Source: Cryptomeria japonica
Taxonomy: Eukaryota; Streptophyta; Pinopsida; Cupressales; Cupressaceae
Assembly: GCF_030272615.1 (NCBI RefSeq)
Contig: NC_081405.1
Span: forward strand, 649,677,420 to 649,737,419
Direction of reading: 5' to 3'
DNA: 60,000 nucleotides
Shown: in pieces, positions 1 to 9,140 of the stretch
Numbering within the stretch: the first letter of the stretch is position 1
Layout of the letters: every line of letters begins with the position of its first letter
Made by a program: the position numbers and the translations under genes
Notes under the pieces: model-generated
Told to the model about the DNA's origin: nothing
Databases searched by the model: none
Seen by the model: the letters and a program-made list of their open reading frames with translations, nothing else

Positions 1-480
1 ACGCACCATAGGTAGTGGTCCCCATGGTCTAACTAGTACTAGGGGATAAAGCCTTATATGGGGATCTTCAAGATCCTCAAAAAATGTAAAAGTGTAATTC
101 TAGCCTCTCCTATAGGTAGGTGAAAGGTACATGTCTCACTATCCCAGTGCTCCACGAGCGTCATCACCATGACAATGTGTGTGTGGATCTGCAACCATCT
201 CCCTACGAATCCTTATCCAAGAGCGTTGAGCATCTCTCACTGGTCCCTCCCCAACTACTTGTACGTCGCCATCATCAGTGACTAGTGCTCCCGAGAGGTA
301 ATCGAACCAAGGCCTGCCCGTATCCAGCAGAATCACCTCATTAGCTTTTTATTCTAGCCTATTTCTACCTTATGCCACCCCTGAGGCATCTACGTGATCC
401 CCTGAACCCATTTCCTCTTCTCCTCTACCTCCCTTTTTCCCTTCCCAGTGGGGACGATGTAGCTAATGAGCTTCCTGGCT
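1..480. other. Unassigned, less AT-rich segment
   Basis: This stretch is richer in G and C than most of the window. A 65-codon open frame lies on the minus strand at 139-336, and the minus strand stays partly open on both sides of it between stops. I recognise no domain. It could be the end of a repeat or gene fragment that continues beyond the window edge. Confidence 0.25.
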
Positions 481-1034
481 GTTTAGAGCTTTTGTATTAA
501 AAAACAAAAACCTGCAAAATTAAGAACATGAAAATTAGCTAAATTAGTCCACAAAGAATTTAAATTTCACAAGAACTAAAGTACACATTGTACACTAAAA
601 AGGAAGGCATCAGAATGTTCAGACTAAAATGGACAGAAGCATTAAAATACACTACAATAACATGATGTAAGCACTTTGCTTCAACAGAATTTTCTCAAAT
701 AAACATCTTCAATTTTAAAGACCATACAACTAGGGAGATTTATGTGATTAATTTCTTGACCAAATAGTCGATTTCTATGCATTTCCTTACCCTTACATTA
801 TGGTTGTGGTCACTCAACACTTCTTAGATTCTATCTTCAAACTCCATGGATGTGTCACACTAGTTTGAATGATTATGATCCAACTTTTATCAATAGAGTT
901 GCTTAAATTTCAAGGCACTACCTTACATATGATTTTAACTTAATCATTCTTAAACTAATTGTCAAATTGTGGTCACTAATAAATTTTTTGAAACTCGCAT
1001 TATTTTTTGAGAAAGAATAATAAGCCTAGTGGTT
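481..1034. other. AT-rich non-coding stretch
   Basis: No frame is convincingly coding. A short piece near 765-790 resembles 37510-37535, which suggests that the unit I / unit II similarity already begins here. Confidence 0.4.
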
Positions 1035-1132
1035 ACTTTAATTGAGTGGTGATATCATACCACCACTCATAGACTTGCTTTCAAATGACCTCCTATGAGA
1101 CCCTCTATGGTACTATGTCACCCTCCTAGTGT

Positions 1133-1444
1133 ACTTATGTGTTAAATTCTCCCAAGGTTGCAATAGTTGACAATACTCTAGCATAACATGAGGACCTCTC
1201 TCCACTCCTTAAAACCAATTTGACACTCACTCATAAAGACATAAAACGTAAGGCACTACTTATGTGTTAAATTCTCCCAAGGTTGCAATAGTTGACAATA
1301 CTCTAAAACATTAGGCACTACTTATGTGTTAAATTCTCCCAAGGTTGCAATAGTTGACAATACTCTAGCATAACATGAGGACCTCTCTCCACTCCTTAAT
1401 ACCAATTTGACACTCACTTATAAAGACATAAAACATTAGGCACA
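1133..1444. repeat. Tandem repeat, 125 + 62 + 125 bp
   Basis: The same start (acttatgtgttaaattctcc) recurs at 1133, 1258 and 1320. Copies 1 and 3 are about 125 bp. Copy 2 is a 62-bp internal deletion of the same unit. It lies inside the gypsy integrase remnant. The unduplicated equivalent is at 37627-37750. Confidence 0.85.
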
Positions 1445-1591
1445 CCATACTTTCAACATTGGTGAGTAGGCGTTTTTCATGTTTGTAACCTTAAAATATC
1501 TCTTATAATGTGGCAAGAAAGATTATACCTTAGATCCTTTTTTTAGGTCCTTATCAAGTGCTCAAACAAAGGTCACATACAAATTAGCACT

Positions 1592-1739
1592 AGCACTCCC
1601 ACCTTTTAAATCCACCCAATTTTTCATGTCCCTTTTTCTAAAAAATATATTACAACTATTGCTCAAGCACTCCCACCTTTTAAATCCACCCAAATTTTCA
1701 TGTCCCTTTTCCTAGAAAATATATTACAACTATTGCTCA
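1592..1739. repeat. Two-copy 74-bp tandem duplication
   Basis: Copies 1592-1665 and 1666-1739 are nearly identical, with a few substitutions. The duplication is inside the gypsy integrase remnant and breaks its frame. Confidence 0.85.
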
Positions 1740-2415
1740 AATTCTAACAAAGACATTAGTTGAGGAAGGATCCATATTTTTAGAACCAAAATTTATATTG
1801 GACAAACATACCAAGCACTTTGCAATTGTCTTATTGAAAGTGTTTTATTTGAACTACATAAAGATGCCACATTGGAACCCACTAATATTCTCTCCAAAAT
1901 TCATCTCAAAATTTAATGATAGAACTTGTCAAAGAGAAGAAATGTTTTAAACTCTATTATGATAAACTAGTGAGGCTCATATACTTTATAAGTTGCCCAT
2001 AGACAATTTTAAATAGCGATGGACAAATACTCTTTGAAAGTCATCCCAATATTTAACTTTAGAATAAAATAATTTATTTTGCGTGTATTGGATGGTAGTA
2101 GTTGTCCCTGACGATACTATATTGTAATGACTTTCTAAATGGAAAACATCTTGAATATTTGTAATTGAAGTAGGAGGCTATTGTCAAATAATAAAAATAT
2201 CATGTCCCTCTTATTCTTATATATTTCCAAGTGTCTAATTTATTTTAGCTTATGGATTCAATAAAACTTATATGTCAATAAAACTTATATGTCAAACTAT
2301 TTGAATTTAATATTTATAATATCATAATTTAATAATTATAATGTCATAATTAAAATATGGCATAATCGTATATAACAAAAGCTGCAATGCAGTGTAGTTC
2401 CTCTAGCTGCCAAAT

Positions 2416-2565
2416 GTTGCAAGATAGTTATGGCATGATGTTGTATGTATATCTCAGATTGTGTGTCATTGTTTCTGATTTATCAGTTGCTCCAGGATGG
2501 TTATGGCATGATGCTTTTTTGATTCAGATTGTATGTCATTGTTTCTGATTGATCAGTTGATCATT
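2416..2565. repeat. Imperfect two-copy repeat
   Basis: A segment with ggttatggcatgatg, a cagattgt-tgtcattgtttctgatt core and tcagttg occurs twice in direct orientation with indels. No coding content is recognised. The 62-codon open frame just downstream (2565-2753) has no recognisable domain. Confidence 0.55.
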
Positions 2566-2794
2566 TGATCAAGAAGCTTGTAATGATCTATCAATCCAAT
2601 AATTGTTTGAGACATCCTAAGCATCTTGCAAGGGATAACCTGAAGCAGTTTTTGTTGCAATTGGAACATAATCATAAGCATATGCTACCATTTATTCTCC
2701 AAGTAGACACATTGGAGATGAACAAGCAGTGGGTACAATATGGTCCAATATAGTTTGGCTAACATGCCCACCCCTACCCAAAATGAGAGGAAAC

Positions 2795-2940
2795 TTGAAG
2801 CAGAGTCGGATACATATGGATTCAACAACCTATTCAATTGTTGAAGCAGTGTCAGATACTTGAAGCAGTGTCAGATACATATGGATTCAACAACCTATTC
2901 AATTGTTGAAGCAGTGTCAGATACATATGGATTTAGTAAC
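2795..2940. repeat. Tandem repeat of a roughly 44-66 bp unit
   Basis: The units share ttgaagcag-gtc-gatac followed by atatggattcaacaacc. Four starts are visible (about 2795, 2840, 2861 and 2905), two of them in truncated units. Confidence 0.75.
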
Positions 2941-3467
2941 CTAATACACACAAGTCAACTATTTTTATTTTGTGTCAACTATTTTTAAAAATAAAAATTC
3001 TAAACCCTAGAATATAATTTATTTATTTGGCATAAATCTAATTGTAAGCAGAGATATGCCCCATTTTCCTTGTGTGTTTTCTGTTTTCCCATTTTCAGTA
3101 GCTTATAGGAACAACAAAAAATCTTATGCATACTATGTCTATATTACAATAAAATACTAAAATATGGCATATAACTGGACAATACAAACTTATTAATTGA
3201 ACTCAAAACACTTAAAATTCTAATGCATACTGTGTCTATATAGAACACACCAGGTCTAGGTTCCGTGAGTGTTAAAATATTGAGCTTCCGTGAGTGTACA
3301 CATTTTAATTTTTTTCTTGTAATAAGATCATAAATAGACTACAACATTACTCAAAAAAAATCTGGTTAAGGAATTCTTTCATGAATGGATATGACAGAAC
3401 GAACCAATTCACCCAAAACTCTTAGTAGAAAACTAAGATTATGTGTCCCCTTGTTCTAATGCAGCCC

Positions 3468-3629
3468 CTAAAGACAATTCCGTCGAAAGATCAAATGCAT
3501 ATTCATCTGATCAATTGATGGTTCTCCCTCCCATTCCACGTAAACTGCTTCATCATCTGCTTCACCCAATGCATGAAACACTACGTTGTTTTTAGTTCCT
3601 ACCAGGGAACTATAGCCGAGGAAGCGATA
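3468..3629 (-). other. Possible exon fragment of an unknown protein
   Basis: The minus strand is open for 53 codons before a TAG at 3468-3470. The peptide looks protein-like, with stretches YRFLGYSSLVGTKNNVVFHA and LGEADDEAVYVEWEGE, and is unlike the biased ORFs nearby. A stop lies immediately upstream, so it would need a splice acceptor or be a truncated relic. I do not recognise the family. No copy of it is evident in the other two units. Confidence 0.3.
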
Positions 3630-3639
3630 TTAAACAGTG

Positions 3640-4630
3640 ATTAATCATTTTTGCCTGGGCCAATCAAACTATCCTATTTCTAGGTCTCATTTTATTTCCC
3701 TTAGTATCCCATTAAAAAATAAATAAAAATAAACATTTGCTTTGAAAAATATCCACGGCCTAAGAAAAGGCTGGTCTAACATATCAAAACATTACAATGA
3801 GTTTAATAAAAAAAAAATGATATATCATCATAATTCTCAATGAAGTGGGTGTATTAATTTCTGTAGGAGTGAAGATTATAAATTGTCAATGATTTAAGGT
3901 CATTTCATGACAATGAAGAAAATGTTGGTCTTGTTGGTATGTGGATTGATCATGTTGTTGGGTTTAATTTTGGTCAATTTTTCAGTTACGTTTTTTCTTA
4001 TTTCAATTAGAATTGATAAGTGAGAGTAGGGAATTACAACTTTATTTTATGAAGGCATTGTATTATAGATGGATATCATATAGCAATTTATTTTTCATTA
4101 GATAATAGAAAAAAATGGATGGATAATTTATTATTTTTGTCTTTATTATTCTGCATTAAATTTAATATTGTTTATTGCTCCAATCTACTTTAAACCTTAA
4201 TATGTCTAACATGACAAAACATTACAATGAGTGAATGAACTGTTTGTATTAATTACTGTATGAATGAAGATTAAAAATTGCCAACATAACAAAATATTAC
4301 AATGAATATAATCCAAAAAAACATTGCATATCACAATAATCCAATGAAATGTTTCTATTAATTTGTGTATGACTGAAAATTAGAAATAGCCAACTATTTC
4401 AATGAAATGTTTGTATTAATTTTTGTACGAATAAAGATTAGAAATCAGTATTGGTTACAATAAAATATTTGTATCAAATTTTGACGAATGAAGATTGAAA
4501 TTACCAGTGAAACATTACAATAAGTGTAATGCAATAAGTGTAACGCAAAGTAATACTATATATCATGATAATCCAATGAAACATTTGTATTAATTCCCAT
4601 ACAAATGAACATTAAGAATGACCAGTAATT
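3640..4630. other. Left flank of unit I with short degenerate repeats
   Basis: No gene is visible. From 4151 the sequence matches the anchors at 38490 and 51922. From about 4200 it consists of degenerate modules of roughly 60-90 bp: an acaaaacattacaatgagtgtaac core, then a tatatcatgataatccaatg core, then a gtttgtattaatt core, then gaagattagaaat. The same module type recurs at 6890-7260, 38560-39170 and 51990-52830. Confidence 0.6.
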
Positions 4631-4981
4631 TGTTGGAGTCTAATCTCACCTACCCCATCCACATGTTCCGTATGCACAAGTGTTTATAGAATTAGCAGAT
4701 TTAGATTTGTTTTCAACATCTACTCCAACCTGTCCACCGTACCTTCTCTAGTGTTAAAACATTATTTTATATGCAAAATTCTGGAAGTTTCTAGCTAGCT
4801 TCTGACCATTCTAGAAACATCTAAGACCTCCATTAAAAGAGGCATTTTGTAATCATTTTGGGTATGAAAGGAAGAATGAAAATATGGTCTGATAATTAAA
4901 AATTTGTCTTCCTTGTGTGCTGCTCTATTTTTCTCCATGCTATGTTTTTGTGTTTTGTTTTGTTCTGTTTCATTTCTATCA
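4631..4981 (+). repeat. 5' LTR of element E
   Basis: The LTR has TG..CA ends and is 351 bp long. It is followed after one base by the PBS. The 105-codon minus-strand open frame across it is incidental. Confidence 0.92.
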
Positions 4982-4982
4982 G

Positions 4983-4995
4983 TGGTATCAGAGCC
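4983..4995 (+). promoter_or_regulatory. Primer-binding site of element E
   Basis: TGGTATCAGAGCC is the plant initiator tRNA-Met complement, used to prime minus-strand synthesis. It starts one base after the LTR end. Confidence 0.9.
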
Positions 4996-5261
4996 AATGG
5001 TACAAAATTTTAAAATTACTAGGAAAGCAGCTGCAAGAAGAGATCTGTGAGGGAGAACAAAAGAAATACTAGCAGTTAAAAAGGAGGCCATAGCAGTTAA
5101 AAAGGCTGTCAAAAGGAGAAAACTCTAGCAGACTGGAAGTGTAAGTTGTTGTGTAAAGATTGTGAAGGTATATAGAGTTCTTTAAAGGAAGAAATTTGCA
5201 GTAGTAGAAACACAGTCAAGTGTCAGGGTAGTGTAAGTTTATTCTTATTTTGTTTGTTTCA

Positions 5262-6093
5262 ATGGGTAAAGTGGACAAAGTAAAGAAAGAGAAAACAAAT
5301 GATTTAAAAGAAGAATTGAAGGAATGTAAGAAGAAAATTTCAAAAATGATATTTCTTTTAAAAGAAAAGCAAATGGAAAAATGTGAACTATTAGATGAAA
5401 ATTATAATCTTGAAAAAAAATTGAATGAAGTTAAAGATAAAAATAAGGAATTAGAAGAGAAATTACAATTATTTGATGATGTCAAAAGGAAGTTTGATGA
5501 TTTGGAAGAAATGTCAAAAAGGTTAGAAGAAGAAAATAGTTTACAAAAAGGAAAATTTTAAATCTGAAACAAGAGAATGAATGTTTGAAGTTAAAACCAC
5601 TAGTTAGTAATGCTTCATGTGACACAAAAGATTTGTGTTTATCATTTGGTGAAAGTGATTTAGTTGAAACTGTTTGTGATAAAGAATGTAAGAAAGAAAA
5701 TGAGAATGTGTTTGCAAATTATGTTAGTTGTGATGATAAGAATATTGGTTTAAAAATCATGAAGAAAATGGGTTATAAAGGTCAAGGATTGGGAAAACAA
5801 GAACAAGGAATTAGAGGCCTATTGAGCCTCTAATGAGGCCAAAGTATGAAGGTCTTGGATATGTCATAGGAAAATAAAATGATGCTACTAGTTCAAACAA
5901 AACAGCCCATAAAAGGCATTGTATTAAGTGTTTTCATTGCAATAGAGAAGGACACACAAAAGAAATGTGTTGGGACTTGCATCCATGTAAAATTTGTGGT
6001 TTGAGAAATCATTCTGAAAAAATGTGTTGGAAGAAAGAATCAATAACAGGCTATATAAAAATGGATTGTAGATGGACCTATGGACCTAGTTAG
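5262..6093 (+). pseudogene. Gag-like protein: coiled coil + G-patch + two CCHC zinc knuckles (decayed)
   Basis: The best start is the ATG at 5262. The first ~95 codons are Lys/Glu/Leu-rich with a coiled-coil look (for example ELEEKLQLFDDVKRKFDDLEE). A frame change near 5545-5560 leads into a second frame that ends in a G-patch at about 5741-5866, core MGYKGQGLGKQEQG. A 1-nt deletion at 5817/5818 moves the reading to a third frame, which continues with PIEP and YEGLGY. After one TAA (5875-5877) that frame encodes two perfect C-x2-C-x4-H-x4-C knuckles: CFHCNREGHTKEMC (5929-5970) and CKICGLRNHSEKMC (5986-6027). It stops at 6091-6093. Retroviral-type zinc knuckles bind RNA and G-patches usually recruit DEAH helicases or bind RNA, so an RNA-packaging Gag role is inferred. 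No pol domain follows. Confidence 0.8.
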
Positions 6094-6528
6094 CAAAAGC
6101 TCACAGGTATGTTCAAAAGATTGTACAAATATTCATATGTGAAGAACAATAGAAGTAATGAAAGCTTTGAATGTCCAAAAGGGATTAAAAATGTTTTCAG
6201 CCAAAAGAAACCATTGGGAGCAAGGTAACTACTGATTGTATGATGTTTTTGAAGACTTCAAACCAAAGAGATTGAGAGACTACAACAGTAGTTGAAGAAA
6301 ATTGGAGGACAAGAAAGAAAGAGAAGTTGATGAAAGAAATCAGAAAATCAAAGGAGGATATCAGTTAAAGAGAAGACATTGTGAATGCTAAAAATTGTAA
6401 CAGCTGTAGCAACAGCAAGTTAGCAAAAAAACCAAAGAAGAGGTTACAGACAAAAAAGGAAGATAGTTGAAGAAAGCTGAAAGAACAAAAGAATGGATAG
6501 AATATTGGTAGTTGAGATTAAGGGGGAG
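6094..6528 (+). other. 3' internal region and polypurine tract of element E
   Basis: The stretch is A/G-rich with no domain recognised. It ends in the polypurine tract AAGGGGGAG (6520-6528) abutting the 3' LTR. Confidence 0.7.
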
Positions 6529-6879
6529 TGTTGGAGTCTAATCTCACCTACCCCATCCACATGCTCCGTATGCACAGGTGTTTACAAAATTAGCATATTT
6601 AGATTTGTTTTCAATATCTACTCCAACCTGTCCACCATACCTTCTCTAGTGTTAAAACATTATTTTATATGCAAAATTCTGGAAGTTTCCAGCTACCTTC
6701 TGACCATTCTAGAAACATCTAAGACCTCCATTAAAAGAGGCATTTTGTAATCATTTTGGGTATGAAAGGAAGAATGAAAATATGGTCTGATAATTAAAAA
6801 TTTGTCTTCGTTGTGTGCTGCTCTATTTTTCTCCATGCTTTGTTTTTGTGTTTTGTTTTGTTCTGTTTCATTTCTATCA
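6529..6879 (+). repeat. 3' LTR of element E
   Basis: It is 351 bp long and about 97% identical to the 5' LTR. It is followed by the second TSD copy TAATT at 6880-6884. Confidence 0.92.
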
Positions 6880-7260
6880 TAATTCCAAACCATTTCATGG
6901 TAAAAGAAGAAAAGGCTGGTCTAACATGATAAAACATTACAATGAGTGTAACCCAAAGTAACAGTATATATCATGATAATCCAACCAAACGTTTGTATTA
7001 ATTAAAATCTCCAGTGGTTCCAACCCATTTCATGACAAAGAGAAAAAGACTGATCTATTATTACAAAACATTACAATAAATGTAACACAAAGTAACAGTA
7101 TATAATTGAAATCACCAGTGATTCCAGACCATTTCACGATCTAACATCACAATGAGTGTAACCCAAAGTAACAGTATATATCTTCATAATCCAGTGAAAC
7201 GTTTGTATTAATTCATGTGCAAATGAAAATTAGAAATCGCCAGTGATCCTGGGCCATTTC
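6880..7260. repeat. Degenerate short tandem modules (unit I)
   Basis: At least three modules carry the acattacaatgagtgtaac and taacagtatata cores with cca-gtgattcc linkers. They lie downstream of the type 1 gene and are shared with units II and III. Confidence 0.6.
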
Positions 7261-7825
7261 ATGACAAAGATGAAGGGGCTGTATGCCATTCAAAGGCCGA
7301 GAAGATATAAGTCTTACATTCCTCTTTTATTCATGTAACCAGTTTAATCTGTTTTTCTGAAATCAACAGACTCCTTCAAAAGCAGCCCATATTTTTTGGC
7401 TGCTTCTCCTAAATTCCATATACTGTAGGGGTGACCCCCCTTGTGGGTAACATGGATTTCGACCATAAAGCTCAACAACTTAGTATAATTTTCAAAAACA
7501 TACTCACCAACTCTCTGTTCTTCTTGATAGATCCCTTATGACGTTCCTCTTGGCAAAAATGGCCTGCGTGTGGGAAATTGAAAACAATTCTGTCAAAATT
7601 CCAATTTGCTCGATTCTGGTTGCATCGATCTCATACATCAACAATGCTCCATGCCTCTCTAAGTTCGAAATTGAAAGCCCAGCCGTATCATACACTCTTA
7701 AGACCTCCTCTGCTTTGGCAACATTCAAAACCAGAGTCAAAAATCTTGTAAAATATAAGTGTCAACAGATGAGAACAGAGCATAATTTTTATTCAGTTTT
7801 TCCTTCTGAATCAAGTGATCTGGCA
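7261..7825 (-). pseudogene. BMT5-like (DUF2431) type 1 pseudogene, unit I
   Basis: The exon 3 equivalent starts after an acceptor AG at about 7709. It reads AEEVLRVYDTAGLSISNLE, then a diverged region, and ends near 7261. In the correct frame the methyltransferase segment FDRIVFNFPHAG is still visible around 7550-7600, but a frameshift upstream of it takes the open frame out of register to a stop at 7504. Only the last few codons of exon 2 remain (about 7815-7825). There the gene joins abruptly to sequence that lies 1.8 kb further on in unit III, so exon 1 and most of exon 2 are deleted. BMT5-like proteins are SAM-dependent methyltransferases; yeast Bmt5 makes m3U in 25S rRNA and the plant members are poorly characterised. 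Confidence 0.75.
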
Positions 7826-9035
7826 ATTTGTTGGTTTGTCCTATCTGTCAAGTAGTTTTTTATTATAACTATTTATTTAAAGTTGTCTTTCAAATACTAA
7901 AACATATATTGATACAAATAAAATCATATATAAACTAACTATATGTCAAAATAATCATATAAATATTGATAATTTGTCCACAATCTTTCAACTTTTAGAC
8001 GTTGAATCCAAACTCTTAAAAGGAATGAAATTCAATTCAAAATTATCTTACTAAACTTTTATATCCTTTTACTATTGCCCATAGAAAAACAAACGTAGTC
8101 ATGCTCAATTGACAAAATTATATATAAAGATAAATAAAACTTTGGCAAAATAAAAACAGAGAGCTCACTCACCAGTGCAAAGTCTCAGTTGAAGCTACAT
8201 TTTCAACACTCATCAAACCTGAAGTCAAAATTATTGCCTCATATCACCCTAATATTTTTAGTCCAAGCAGACATACCAACAGGCACCCCTAAACCATAAG
8301 CTACCTCAAAACTAACCCTGCCAAAGCATTAACAGTGCTCCGGCTCTTCAATATAAAGCCGATATAATGCATTAAGGCACAACCCAAAACTAGTACTCGT
8401 TTAGCTAAATTTACAGAATTAACTAATTGACTAATTGAGAAAGCAAACTTACCTGAGCAGGCACCGCTCTTAATGGATCCCATTGATCGTTTAGTGTCAT
8501 GTGCCAATTCACTTTGTAAGAAAAAAATTCAGATTGCAAACACAAAATGAACCAAAATATTGCATTATAAATTTACAAATTCTAAAACCATCGAAGTACA
8601 AAATCTGAACCAAAATAGTGGACAATCAATTCAAAAATACTTAGAAATCATAAAACTCTTAACTGATAAAAGCCTTGAAATTTCAACATTGCCTATTTTC
8701 AACATACTTTTCCTGTCCCAAAAGCCATAAACAAATTTAATTATTTATTTGTTTCTTTTCAGAAAAGTCCTTAGAAATGGCAGGCTAGACATCAAAAAAA
8801 CATTACAGTATGACTCAAATTTTGAAGAATTCCCAAAACATTATATTTCAAATTACTGTCCAAGCAATTTGCTACTCCATAATCATATGAATGGTTATGA
8901 CAGGACTTGTAGTAATCCATTGTATGACTACAGCTAACAAAGCACAAGTTTGTACACGCCTTTGCATGATAAAATAGTTAAAAAGGGCAGTGCATACACA
9001 GCATGTGCATGGCATTCAGAGAGTGTATTTGAAGA
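7822..9035. other. Conserved block between type 1 and type 2 genes, unit I
   Basis: This block is retained in all three units (unit II about 46380-47870, unit III about 54360-56205). No complete gene is visible. The minus strand carries short segments that stay protein-like in every copy: one at 8455-8520, described separately; a VPVGMSAW segment near 8250-8290; and a YYKS-HNHSYDY segment near 8880-8930. Confidence 0.5.
8452..8519 (-). other. Putative exon of unknown gene, copy I
   Basis: On the minus strand a pyrimidine-rich tract and an AG precede a segment of about 64 bp. It reads NWHMTLNDQWDPLRAVPAQ and ends at CAG followed by GTAAGT, a consensus donor. The other copies, at 47312-47378 and 55691-55758, keep the frame and the donor with only D-to-N and M-to-I changes. 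I do not recognise the peptide. It could instead be a conserved untranslated exon of the neighbouring methyltransferase genes. Confidence 0.35.
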
Positions 9036-9056
9036 ACATATTCTTAATATCTCATC

Positions 9057-9131
9057 AGGAACACAGTTTTTATGGGAATACAAATTATATTTAGATTGCC
9101 ATTCTTTTCATTTTTTTTCTATCTGCTAACA
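9057..9131 (+). repeat. 5' LTR relic of element A
   Basis: This 75-bp repeat ends CTGCTAACA and is directly followed by the PBS remnant (9133-9140). It is too short for a full LTR, so it is 5'-truncated. Confidence 0.75.
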
Positions 9132-9140
9132 GATCAGAGC

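Larger units (their letters stand above)
1035..1915 (+). mobile_element. Ty3/gypsy integrase C-terminus remnant (copy A)
   Basis: Broken plus-strand frames match the order seen at the end of Ty3/gypsy integrases. First comes WWYHTTTHRLAF and then TSYETLYG (1037-1115), equivalent to the family's WYNT-H-TPFEALYG. Next are a segment of the SKVAIVDN-LA-HEDL type around 1140-1200, an IHP-type segment near 1610, LEPKFILDKHTK near 1775-1815, and a chromodomain-like KDATLEPTNILSK near 1860-1910. Frameshifts, stops and internal tandem duplications make it non-functional. Similar fragments lie at 36840-37300 and 37600-38090. The domain assignment is from motif order, not from a database search. Confidence 0.65.
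4631..6879 (+). mobile_element. Non-autonomous copia-like LTR retrotransposon (element E)
   Basis: Two 351-bp direct LTRs (4631-4981 and 6529-6879) begin TGTTGGAG and end TATCA; by eye they differ at about 11 positions (3%). A 5-bp target-site duplication TAATT flanks the element (4626-4630 and 6880-6884). The primer-binding site is 4983-4995 (TGGTATCAGAGCC) and the polypurine tract 6520-6528 (AAGGGGGAG). The 1547-bp interior holds only one decayed gag-like gene and no protease, integrase, RT or RNase H. It must therefore have moved using enzymes from another element. It interrupts unit I; the empty site is readable in unit III near 52440-52455. Confidence 0.92.

Noticed and set aside
1133-1444. 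CRISPR-like or satellite array
   Set aside because: Only three copies, no spacers, and located inside a decayed integrase gene of a plant retroelement.
4795-5112. 105-codon minus-strand frame at the left LTR of element E, and the similar 66-codon frame at 6693-6893
   Set aside because: Both lie across the LTRs and repeat because the LTRs repeat; no domain.
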